Shown: positions 1-8,200 of the stretch, piece by piece
How positions within the stretch are numbered: position 1 is the stretch's first letter
Layout of the letters: every line of letters starts with the position of its first letter
Assembly: GCA_964395915.1 (NCBI GenBank)
Contig: CAYNDB010000056.1
Location: 1-15,765 of the forward strand
Source of the DNA: CAYNDB01 sp964395915
GTDB taxonomy: Bacteria > Nitrospinota_A > UBA7883 > JAJRTC01
DNA: 15,765 nucleotides
Direction of reading: 5' to 3'
The notes under the pieces: model-generated
Seen by the model: only the letters and a program-made list of their open reading frames with translations
Databases searched by the model: none
Told to the model about the DNA's origin: nothing
Position numbers and translations under genes: made by a program

Positions 1-7
1 GAGCGAA

Positions 8-27
8 ACTGAGGGTTAGCCCTCGGT
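8..27 (-). terminator. Possible terminator hairpin overlapping the histidine kinase stop codon
   Basis: A GAGGG/CCCTC stem (11-15 with 20-24), extended by AC/GT outside one mismatch, has the kinase stop codon in its loop. On the minus strand it is followed by TTTCGCTC, only a short T run. The stem is short and the tail is weak, so this is a tentative intrinsic terminator. Confidence 0.3.
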
Positions 28-3000
28 CTCCATGGCTTCCCTGACTTTGCCCACCAGGTCGACATATGTATATGGTTTTTGGATAAACCCGGCAAGCCCC
101 TTGCCCGCAAATCTGCTGGTGGCGTCTTGCTCGTTGTATCCGCTGGAAAGAATAACGCGGACGTTAGGGTTGATAAGGCGCATTTCCCTGAAGGTAGCTT
201 CGCCATCCATTCGCGGCATGGTCATATCCAGCAAGACAAGGTCTATATTTTGGAGCCGCTCTTTGAAAACATCAATGGCCTCAACTCCATCAAAAGCGAC
301 CAGGACATCGAAGCCCACTTTATTTAACATACGCTGCGCTACATTGATAATCGCTTTCTCATCATCCACCACAAGCACACAACCGTTTCCATTCCATCCA
401 CCAAGCGCCGAGGTGGTCTCCTTCGGCGCTTCCGCCGGCAGGTCGCTGGATGGAAACAGAATTTTAAACGTAGCGCCTTTGCCAGGTTCGCTGTGAACTT
501 TCATCGTTCCGTTATGCCCCCGGACTATTCCAATTACCGCCGCCAGGCCAAGGCCACGGCCTGTAAATTTGGTTGTAAAAAACGGGTCGAATATCTTGCT
601 TACAGTTTCGTTTGTCATACCGCAACCGTTATCTGAGACCTCAAGATATACATAGCCCCCCTCCGGCAATTCTTGGTCTGTAAATGTACTATCCAGGTAG
701 TTGGAAGTGACATTTATAACCCCTGTGGAAAGCGTAACCTCGCCGTTATTTTCTCCCACAGCTTCAGATGCGTTAATTACAAGATTCATGATAATCTGCC
801 TGATCTGTGTCGCGTCAGCCTCAATGGAGCTAAGGTTTTGATCCAGCCGATATATTAATGAAACGTTTTTGGAAATGCCTACTTCCAGCAGGTGTGTCAT
901 CTCCTCCACCATATTCGAGAGGTCTATAGGTTTTACAATAAACTTTCCTTTGCCAGAATAGGCAAGCATCTGTTTGGCAAGGTCTGCGGCTCTTCCCGCC
1001 GCCGTAATGACATCCTCTACATATTCTCTTGTTGGTGAGTTTGGCGCCAGCTCTTCCAGCGCAATGTTCGCATTGCCCATAATGCCGACAAGTATATTGT
1101 TGAAGTCGTGAGCGATCCCTCCAGCCAGCACCCCCAGGCTCTCCAGCTTCTGGGTGTGTTGAAATGCGGCTTCATCCTCCTTGCGTCTGGTTATATCCTG
1201 CAACACACCGGACATGCCGGTTGCTTTGCCTGATTTATCGTATGTAACTTTCGCCTGTTCCTGCACTATTCTTTCCGTTCCGTCGGGACGAATCACACGA
1301 TGTTCTATATCAAAAGATTTTTTGTCATACAGGGCCCCGTTCATGGCTCTTTTTACTTTGGGCCTGTCTTCAGTGTGGGTCGAATTTATGAACATGTCAT
1401 ATGTTGCGTTCTGTTTTTTAGAGTTCAGACCGAATATGCTATATACTTCGTCCGACCAGACGAATTCGTTGTTGACGATATCCCAGTCCCAATTGCCGAG
1501 GCCTGCGATCTTTTGCGCTTTGGCCAAGCTTTTTTCGCTCGCTCGCAACGCTTCCTCGGTTTTGGTTCGCTCCATTTCAGCCGAAGCCCGCACGGCGAAA
1601 AATTGCAACATCGACCTTATGAAAGCGACGTTCGAAAGCGTCCCCTTATGCAATACCACCATCAGGCCGAGCGTTTTGTTATGTGAATCGAAGAGCGGAA
1701 TGCCAATATAGCTTTCGATACTCATATTAATGAGTATCTGGTCTTTAGGGAACCTTTTCTGGACATGATCAAAATAACGAAGACCGTTGCTTATTACATC
1801 ATTACAAGGAGTATTCTCAAGCGCATACGCAAAATTATCGATTATCTTTCCTCTTGTGCAAACGGCGACAGACTGGATGTGATCCTCTTCTTTTCCCGCC
1901 AACTCTCCAACGAAAGCATAATCTACATTCAAGGTCTCCGCCATGTGCAACACAAGCTCCCGGAAAAACTCTTCCCCTGTAGTGACGGCAAAACCTTCCA
2001 CCAGCTTGATGAGTGTTTTTTCTTCCAGTTTACGCTCGGTAATATCTCTGACGATGGCCACGAAACGCCCTGATTCGCCTGGAGGAGTTATGTATTGGAG
2101 GAATATTTCAACCGGAACAGTTTTGCCGTTTTTTTGTTTGTGAACGGTTTCAAAAGTAAGCGAGGCTTGTTCGCCCTTTAGCATCGGGGCCAGCACATCC
2201 CGAAAAGTTTTTTCGGTAAACTCAGGTTTCAGGTCGACCGGAGTCATATCAAGCATCTCCTCGTATGAGTACCCGACCTGATTCATCCCCCCCTTGTTGA
2301 CATAGAAAAATTTCAACGTATTAGGATCGAACATAAAAACACAGTCCAGCGTCATATCCAATGTGGTTTTGAACCGGGCCAGTTCCTCCTCGACACTTTT
2401 TCGCTCCGTAATATCGGAAACCATTAATATGGCTCCAGAGAAACTTCCATCCTCGTATATGGGAACTCCTCTCATGGAAAGGTTCATTATTTCTCCATAC
2501 AACGATTTCATAGGAAAATCGGTGAAAATGTTATTGCCGTTTTTTAATGTTTCAAACGTTTGGGAAATTGGCGTTTCTTTTACCGAGGGTATTTCAGTAA
2601 ATTTCATTCCAATGGATACCAGGTCGTTCCCTTCTTTGGAAACCCCCAAAATCGTTCTCGCTTTGGGATTTACAAAATTGATAACAAGTTCATGGTCGAG
2701 CATTACGATACCGATCGGAGAATGCTCGACTATTCTTTTATTAGTGTCTACAAGTGATTTATATGATAATTCCGATTCCCGTAAAGCCTCTTCGGAGCGC
2801 CTTATAGAGGTGAAAAGAGGGGCGAGCCAAATCAAGCCAAACACCATGAATGAAGATATGGCAAGGGCCACTAACTCTGCGGAAACATCGGGCGGTTGGG
2901 AAGCGTCTCCCGTTATCAAGCGGTAGAGTGTTATGCTTCGACGGATACCCATCAGCGTTACGGCAATGGAAATAAGCGCCCATCCGATACGTCTTTCAGT

Positions 3001-3081
3001 AATGCGCATCAGCCTAAAGGCCAGAAACGCCGCAACAAACTGAAGAAAAGTCGAAACCGCTATAATGAATGTCGCAACCAT
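16..3081 (-). CDS. Membrane-anchored hybrid sensor histidine kinase (PAS-PAS-GAF-PAS-HisKA-HATPase-REC)
   Basis: This 1021-residue protein should sense a signal, autophosphorylate and pass phosphate to its own receiver. Hydrophobic segments near residues 4-24, 33-51 and 67-90 make an N-terminal membrane anchor. They are followed by PAS (about 116-227), PAS with PAC (238-350), a GAF-like domain (356-505) and a PAS_3-type domain (524-634). The HisKA motif GGIAHDFNNIL places the phospho-histidine at H658. The ATPase domain has N770 in the N box, DNGCGM at 817-822 and GRGLGL at 841-846. The receiver (about 900-1015) has DD at 906-907, phospho-acceptor D952 in LDMTMPRMDG, and K in the QKPY motif. 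All catalytic residues are present, so it should be active. No HPt protein or separate response regulator lies beside it, so its output partner is unknown. A GAG lies seven bases before the ATG as a weak ribosome binding site. The ligand cannot be read from the sequence. Confidence 0.93.
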   Translation of the reverse strand: MVATFIIAVSTFLQFVAAFLAFRLMRITERRIGWALISIAVTLMGIRRSITLYRLITGDASQPPDVSAELVALAISSFMVFGLIWLAPLFTSIRRSEEALRESELSYKSLVDTNKRIVEHSPIGIVMLDHELVINFVNPKARTILGVSKEGNDLVSIGMKFTEIPSVKETPISQTFETLKNGNNIFTDFPMKSLYGEIMNLSMRGVPIYEDGSFSGAILMVSDITERKSVEEELARFKTTLDMTLDCVFMFDPNTLKFFYVNKGGMNQVGYSYEEMLDMTPVDLKPEFTEKTFRDVLAPMLKGEQASLTFETVHKQKNGKTVPVEIFLQYITPPGESGRFVAIVRDITERKLEEKTLIKLVEGFAVTTGEEFFRELVLHMAETLNVDYAFVGELAGKEEDHIQSVAVCTRGKIIDNFAYALENTPCNDVISNGLRYFDHVQKRFPKDQILINMSIESYIGIPLFDSHNKTLGLMVVLHKGTLSNVAFIRSMLQFFAVRASAEMERTKTEEALRASEKSLAKAQKIAGLGNWDWDIVNNEFVWSDEVYSIFGLNSKKQNATYDMFINSTHTEDRPKVKRAMNGALYDKKSFDIEHRVIRPDGTERIVQEQAKVTYDKSGKATGMSGVLQDITRRKEDEAAFQHTQKLESLGVLAGGIAHDFNNILVGIMGNANIALEELAPNSPTREYVEDVITAAGRAADLAKQMLAYSGKGKFIVKPIDLSNMVEEMTHLLEVGISKNVSLIYRLDQNLSSIEADATQIRQIIMNLVINASEAVGENNGEVTLSTGVINVTSNYLDSTFTDQELPEGGYVYLEVSDNGCGMTNETVSKIFDPFFTTKFTGRGLGLAAVIGIVRGHNGTMKVHSEPGKGATFKILFPSSDLPAEAPKETTSALGGWNGNGCVLVVDDEKAIINVAQRMLNKVGFDVLVAFDGVEAIDVFKERLQNIDLVLLDMTMPRMDGEATFREMRLINPNVRVILSSGYNEQDATSRFAGKGLAGFIQKPYTYVDLVGKVREAMETEG

Positions 3082-3343
3082 AACTTAACTCGGCAGATGT
3101 GTTGGCTTTTCAAACATGCTGTATTAGAAGAAACATCGATTGTGTTCCAGGTGTTAGACCACCCAAACTTCCTGAAATGTCTTATATTTTACCATTTTAT
3201 GTGTATTGAAAGTATGGGAATTTCCGTTTTCCCTTATTTAGCTGCTAATTACCAGACCAGCCGAAGTGGAAACAGTGATTTTAAACATGAAATACCTTCC
3301 CATGGAAGCTATATATATCTTAGCCTGATAAAAGAATACGGAC

Positions 3344-3421
3344 GAGATCCTTCTCCGGCGGGCAGGATGACAACTCAAGCTATGTCGCCCTGAGCTTGAG
3401 CGTAAGGAGCGCTCGAAGGGC
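3344..3421. repeat. Composite intergenic palindromic repeat
   Basis: The 420-base gap between the kinase and the Fur-family gene has no convincing gene. It holds two adjacent imperfect palindromes. The first, about 3344-3371, pairs ATCCT (3347-3351) with AGGAT (3364-3368) in a gagatccttc...caggatgac context. The second, 3387-3421, pairs GCCCT with AGGGC and inner GAGCG with CGCTC. Both resemble short interspersed palindromes that recur between genes in many bacterial genomes; that resemblance is from memory. Only one copy of each is in this window, so repeat status is an inference. Confidence 0.5.
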
Positions 3422-3475
3422 CCCTCTCTGTGCGTTACCATACCAATTCCTTGCATGCAGACCCATATATTCATG

Positions 3476-3484
3476 TGCTATACT
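3476..3484 (+). promoter_or_regulatory. Candidate extended -10 promoter of the Fur-family gene
   Basis: TGC followed by TATACT (3479-3484) fits an extended -10 element (TGn-TATAAT). An 8-base palindrome TGCATGCA lies just upstream at 3452-3459 and could be an operator or chance. The predicted start site near 3490 leaves a very short leader before the ribosome binding site at 3492-3497. Confidence 0.35.
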
Positions 3485-3501
3485 TCGCGGACAGGAGAGT
3501 T

Positions 3502-3930
3502 TTGTGGATTATGTCAAATTTTACATTTCCGATAACAAATGCCGCTAAATTTCTACGCAAGCGCGGTATCACTTCCACCCTTCAAAGGGTAAAGATCGTA
3601 GAGGTTCTTTTTGAAAAGCCACAGCACCTCTGCGCCGACCAGGTTTTGGAAAAGGTAAACAATGGAACTGACTATGTGTCGAAGGCCACTGTTTACAATA
3701 CATTGAAGCTGCTTACTGAAAAAGGGCTGGCTCGGGAGGTTTTGGCCGACCCTGCAAAGGCATTTTACGAGCCTAAAATCACCAACCATGCCCACTTTTT
3801 CGATATCGATTCAGGCGAACTTATTGACATTGAGCAAGGTCAGGCAGATCTTAAATCATTACCCGATCCGCCAAAAGATTTTTCTATCGTAGGTGTTGAT
3901 GTTGTAATCAGGATTCGCGACAATCGATAA
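3502..3930 (+). CDS. Fur-family transcriptional regulator without the CxxC zinc site
   Basis: This is a metal- or haem-responsive DNA-binding repressor of the Fur superfamily. Numbered from the ATG at 3511 (139 residues), the winged helix spans about 8-85, with the recognition helix around SKATVYNTLKLL (57-68). The dimerisation domain follows. It keeps two histidines in NHAHFFDIDSGELIDI (H93, H95). The CxxC pair that holds structural zinc in Fur, Zur and PerR is replaced by D98 and D100, so the protein is closer to Irr-like or CxxC-less members. The ribosome binding site AGGAGA (3492-3497) is 4 bases from an in-frame TTG at 3502 and 13 from the ATG at 3511, so the TTG is chosen but either start is possible. 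Earlier in-frame starts would give an extra N-terminus that does not look like Fur. The YjbQ-family gene starts 43 bases downstream, so the two may be cotranscribed. Its metal and targets cannot be deduced. Confidence 0.88.
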   Translation: MWIMSNFTFPITNAAKFLRKRGITSTLQRVKIVEVLFEKPQHLCADQVLEKVNNGTDYVSKATVYNTLKLLTEKGLAREVLADPAKAFYEPKITNHAHFFDIDSGELIDIEQGQADLKSLPDPPKDFSIVGVDVVIRIRDNR

Positions 3931-3973
3931 ACGGCAGGCGTAAATTTCTTTTAGCGCTCTCATTACAATTATT

Positions 3974-4369
3974 ATGATACGCGATTTTCTTGTTTCTACA
4001 GGCTCCAGGACAGATTTTGTGGATATCACTTCCCAGGTATCGGGGATCGTCCGCGAAAGCGGCGCAGGCGAAGGAGTCTGCGTCATATATGTCCCACATA
4101 CTACAGCGGCAATTACAATAAACGAAAACGCAGACCCGGATGTCATGCGCGATATAGGGCTCTCCATGGATCGGCTGATCCCCTGGAATGATGAAAACTA
4201 CAGGCACATGGAAGGCAATTCCGCCGCTCACCTCAAGTCGGCGCTTATAGGCTGTTCTGAAACCATGATAATAAGCGGGGCTAGTCTTTTACTTGGAACC
4301 TGGCAGGGTATATACCTTTGCGAGTTTGACGGACCAAGACAGCGGAAGGTGTATGTCCGGATTTTCTGA
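3974..4369 (+). CDS. yjbQ: YjbQ/UPF0047 family protein (secondary thiamine-phosphate synthase type)
   Basis: This 131-residue cytosolic protein matches the YjbQ family over its whole length. Recognisable blocks are PHTTAAITINENADPDVMRD (41-60), the HMEGNSAAHLKSALIG block (78-93), LLLGTWQGIYLCEFDGPR (105-122) and a C-terminal strand. The conserved histidines H42, H78 and H86 probably form the metal or active site of the family. Family members show weak thiamine-phosphate synthase activity in vivo, but the true role is unclear. No obvious Shine-Dalgarno sequence precedes the ATG. It lies 43 bases after the Fur-family gene and 188 bases before the SelW-like gene, all on one strand. Confidence 0.9.
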   Translation: MIRDFLVSTGSRTDFVDITSQVSGIVRESGAGEGVCVIYVPHTTAAITINENADPDVMRDIGLSMDRLIPWNDENYRHMEGNSAAHLKSALIGCSETMIISGASLLLGTWQGIYLCEFDGPRQRKVYVRIF

Positions 4370-4557
4370 TTGAAAAACAAGGAGCCTCGAGTTACAAAAT
4401 GGTTTTGATTTTCTGTGCTGGATCTAAATAGAGATAGAGTTTATAACCCTAAAGGTATAGAATGCATACTTAAAGGCAGTTGTGTCCGTGGCATGAGCGG
4501 CTATGAATATCATAAGGTAAAGCTGTCAATTTCCAATTTTTCGAAAGGGTGAAATCT

Positions 4558-4785
4558 GTGAACGTTTCTATCACTTACTGCCAAGTTTGAAATTACCGCC
4601 CAAGAGCCACCAGTCTGGCGGCTGAGATTAAAAAAGAACTTGTAGCCGACGTCGAACTTATCGCAGGAAGTGGCGGAGTATTCGATATTTCTGGCGATGG
4701 GGAGATCATCTTTTCAAAATACTCTATGGGACGATTCCCTGATAATGCGGAAGTTATTTCTCTGTTAAAACAGAAAAACGGCTAG
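4558..4785 (+). CDS. SelW-like (Rdx family) selenoprotein with in-frame TGA for selenocysteine
   Basis: Reading from GTG 4558 to TAG 4783-4785 gives 75 residues if the TGA at 4588-4590 is selenocysteine. The product starts like a SelT/SelW/SelH (Rdx) thioredoxin-fold protein: first strand NVSITY, then the redox motif C8-Q-V-U11, then NYRPRATSLAAEIKKEL. It continues with the family hallmarks VELIAGSGGVFDI (32-44), DGEIIFSK (47-54) and GRFP (58-61). Such proteins are small thiol or selenol oxidoreductases of uncertain substrate. The sequence downstream of the TGA keeps the family pattern to a natural stop, which argues against a pseudogene. AAAGGG (4544-4549) lies 8 bases before the GTG as a ribosome binding site. 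Another in-frame GTG at 4549 overlaps that site. A SECIS-like hairpin follows at 4605-4623. Standard gene calling would miss this gene. The alternative, a nonsense-mutated Cys-type Rdx gene, is much less likely. Confidence 0.87.
4605..4623 (+). promoter_or_regulatory. Bacterial SECIS element of the SelW-like gene
   Basis: After TGA 4588-4590 and a 14-nt spacer, AGCCACCA (4605-4612) pairs with TGGCGGCT (4616-4623) around a GUC loop (4613-4615), with one A-C mismatch (4609/4619). The loop G lies 23 nt after the TGA, inside the usual bacterial range, and G at the start of the apical loop is the known SelB contact. CCGCC at 4596-4600 could compete for GGCGG. The same design occurs at arsS. Confidence 0.8.
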
Positions 4786-4929
4786 TATTTGCTCTTGTCT
4801 TAACACCTGTCATTTCCACTACATTTTTTGTTGAAAATTTTCATTTTCTTGACAAAAAAATCCTATTTTTTGCTTTTTAAATTATATGACCTTTAAATTC
4901 AATGACTTCAATTCGGCACAAAAAATGCT

Positions 4930-4958
4930 TGTTATATGTTGTAAAGGGTATTATATTC
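4930..4958 (+). promoter_or_regulatory. Candidate sigma-70 promoter for the 52-residue ORF
   Basis: TTGTTA (4930-4935) and TATATT (4953-4958) are separated by 17 bases, about 60 bases before the ATG at 5018. The surrounding 4786-5017 stretch is very AT-rich and otherwise holds no visible gene. A good TTGACA at 4849-4854 lacks a well-spaced -10. Confidence 0.35.
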
Positions 4959-5017
4959 ATCTCTTTTTTGACGATATAGATATATAAGATGAAGTTAAAG
5001 CAAGAGGACTTACTATA

Positions 5018-5176
5018 ATGAAGGCCAGCCTAAAAGATGGAATAAGGCACTATGCCAACCCTCTTCATGTGTATTGCTCTTTACTCTATGTTATGGGCAA
5101 GAAAAGCGCGCTTGCCGCGGCCAGGGCTTACGAAAGGAGGATTTTCAATTTCTTTTCTTCCTCCTACAAAAGATAG
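5018..5176 (+). CDS. Small hypothetical protein, 52 residues
   Basis: The ORF runs from ATG 5018 to TAG 5174-5176 and has the ribosome binding site AAGAGGA (5002-5008) nine bases upstream. The product is basic, starts MKASLKDGIRHYANPLHVYC and ends in an aromatic and basic tail, with no signal peptide or clear membrane span. The stretch NPLHVYC followed later by an ARAYERRIF stretch looks like a conserved small-protein pattern rather than random sequence, but I cannot name a family. It ends 28 bases before the stop of the convergent EAL gene. A candidate promoter lies upstream. Its function is unknown. Confidence 0.6.
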   Translation: MKASLKDGIRHYANPLHVYCSLLYVMGKKSALAAARAYERRIFNFFSSSYKR

Positions 5177-5204
5177 TCCGGGAAAAACCGGCTCCATCAG
5201 ATCG

Positions 5205-8200
5205 TCAAACCTTGAATTTTTTCCCCTTCTGTAACATCTTGGAAAAGTCTTCCGCTGATAGAGGGCGGCTAAAGAGAAACCCTTGCATCTCGTCGCAATT
5301 GTGTTCCTTGAGAAAATCGAACACTTCCCTTGTTTCCACTCCTTCGGCGACGACTCTGAGGTTCAGGCCGTGAGCCATTGATATAATCAGCGCCGCTATG
5401 GCGGTATTATCCGGATCGCTGATGATATCGCAAACAAAAGATTGGTCTATTTTCAAAGTATCGATAGGAAACTTTTTAAGGTATGTCAAAGAGGAATACC
5501 CTGTTCCAAAGTCATCTATGGATAGTTTGATACCCATGCTATTGAGGCTGCGCATAGTGTCAATAGCTTCTTCCACGTCGTGCATGACAACACTTTCTGT
5601 CAACTCAAGCTCCAGGTACTCGGGATCGAGGCCTGAAATCTGCAAGGAGGTTCCCAGCACTTCGATCAAGTCACTCTGTTGGAATTGGCGCGCGGAAAGG
5701 TTGACGGATACCCGGAGGGATGAATAGCCCATATCGTGCCATTTTTTTGTTTTTTTCAGAGCGTCCAGGAGAACAAGCTGCCCCAAGGGAACAATGAGCC
5801 CCGTCTCTTCGGCAAGCGGTATAAAGTTCTTTGGCGACACAAACCCCTGCTCAAGACTGACCCATCGAACAAGAGCCTCCATTCCAACAACTTCCCCGCT
5901 TTTAAAATCTATCTTGGGTTGATAATAGGTTACGAATTCCTCCCGGCCCAACGCCTTGCGAAGGTTGTTTTCCATGTCGAGTTTCTGAAAAGCCAACCTG
6001 TTCATGCGAGGGGTAAAGAGCTGATAATTGTTTTTCCCCTGCTCCTTGGCTCTGTACATTGCCGTATCGGCGTTTTTAACCAGTTTGTCCGCTTCCTCGC
6101 CATCTGTCGGGTATAGTGTCAAGCCGACGCTGGCTGTAATATATATTTCGTTGTCATTAAGGATGAACGGTTCATATATAGATTGAATTATTTTCTGCGC
6201 GGCCTTTATAGCTCCGTCCGGTGTTACGTTTTGCAGCAGGAAAGCAAACATGTCTCCGCCCCAGCGGGAGACGGTGTCTCCTTGCCATATACATTCCTGC
6301 AACCTTTCAGCTACGGCTTGCAGAAGCTTGTCACCTATAGCATGGCCTAAAGTATCGTTTATATTTTTGAAACGGTCGAGGCCGAGGAACACGACAGCAA
6401 GTGAATTGCCGCTATGTTTAGAAAAAGTTAAAGCCTGTGTCAGGCGATCTTCAAAAAGCGATCTGTTTGGAAGCCCGGTTAACGCGTCATGGTTTTCCTG
6501 GAATTTGATTAACTCCTCACTTCGGCGAAGCTCGGTTATGTCATGGAACACAGACACGTACCTTGTGGTCCTGTCATGTTCATCTTTAATGGCGGTGATG
6601 GTCATGGATCCAAGGTAAGCCTCACCGTTTTTCCGCCGGTTCCATATTTCTCCTTGCCAGAATCCTTTCGACAAAAGGGAGTTCCACATAGACTTGAAGA
6701 AAGCGTTGTCATGCCTGTTAGACTTAAGTATGCTTGGGTTTTGTCCCGCGACTTCATGAGCCGAATATCCGGTAATGTCAGTAAACGCCGGGTTGACAGA
6801 GAGTATGTTTGCGTCGGTGTCGGTAATCACAACGCCTTCGATCGCGTTTTCAAAGACTTTGGTGGCAAGCTCAAGACGGTCTTCAGTATGTTTACGCTCG
6901 GTTATATCCTGCACAACGCCGACCATTCTAACCGCCTTGCCCGTTTGATCGCAAAAGACTTCACCGTGTTCAAAAACCATGCGTTCCGTCCCGTCCGGTC
7001 TTATAATTCTATGCTCGATACTGTACTGCTTGCCTTCATATAAAGCCTCGTTAACAGATTTTTTGACAAAATCACGGTCGTCAGGATGAATAGCCTTTAT
7101 AAAAGTTTCATACGTCGGCTCAAACTCCTGCGGGGCAAGCCCTAATATTCGGAATATTTCATTTGACCACATGAACTTGTTCGTGGCGATGTTGAGGTCC
7201 CAGTTGCCAAGATGCGCCACTTCTTGCGCCTTGGCCAGGCTGGCCTCACTTTTCTGAAGCTCCGCTTCAGTATGTTTTCTGTCCGTAATATCACGGACAA
7301 TAGCCACAAAACGGCCTGACCCACCAGGGGGAGCTACATATTGAAGGAAAATCTCTACAGGGACAAGATGCCCGTCCTTGTGTTTATGAACGGTTTCAAA
7401 AATCTGTGAAGTTCCGGTAGCGCGTTGTATTGTGCCCAGCCTTGCGCGAAAACTTTCTTTTGTATACTCCGGTTTAATATCCACAGGACTCATTTTCAAA
7501 AGCTCGTCACTGCTATACCCGAGGTGGTCGATGGCGCCCTGATTGATATAGTTGAAAATTAACGTTTCCGGATCGAACATGAAAACAGAGTCAAGTGTCA
7601 TATCGAGCGTGGTCTTAAACCTGCTAAGCTTCTGTTCCGTAAGTTTCCACTCTGTAATATCGTTTATATACAGGGTCGCGGCCACGACTTTGTCGCCATG
7701 TTTTACAGGCCGTATTCTGCTACGGAACCATAAGTTAGAATCTTCCAGAATGGAGTTTTGAAAATCATATCTGTCCGGCTTGCCAAAATCGAAAACCCTT
7801 TTGAGCGCTTGACTTAGGCGCTGATGAAGTTCACTCGGCGCAAAATCAAAAATACTTCTTTTGATCAGCCCCTCAATCGTAAGTCCGCCAAATTCTTTAT
7901 TCAGATATAGAATTTTACCTTCCCTGTTTACAGTCATAATTGTTTGAGGAGCGTTTTCCACCATGGCGCGCAAGTTGCACTCTGATTCCGGTGAATTCAT
8001 TTCCTCCACTTTACGTGGCATGACAAGCTCCAAAGCTTTACCAAGTGTTTCGCTGGACAAATCATTTTTGGATATAAGCCCCACCTCTGCGTCAGGCGCT
8101 CCTTCTGTTTCCAGGCGTCCGTTTGTCGTCATCAGGATAAAGCCCGCTCGGCTACCTGCTTTTTTAAGACGCGTTATGGTGTCGCCGCCGTTTTCACCAT

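Noticed and set aside
2896..3393. ORF of 165 codons on the plus strand
   Set aside because: It overlaps the histidine kinase start antisense and continues into the repeat-bearing gap; its sequence is low-complexity and matches nothing I recognise.
4367..4369. TGA stop of yjbQ as a possible Sec codon
   Set aside because: YjbQ proteins end at this position and no SECIS-like hairpin follows within 40 bases.
4370..4557. Possible small gene between yjbQ and the SelW-like gene
   Set aside because: All three plus frames are broken by stops, and no family pattern or ribosome binding site is visible, so it is treated as untranslated spacer.
5171..5193. Hairpin CCGG-loop-CCGG between the small ORF and the EAL gene
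   Set aside because: The stem is only about six pairs with a bulge and there is no T tract on either strand, so it is not supported as a terminator.
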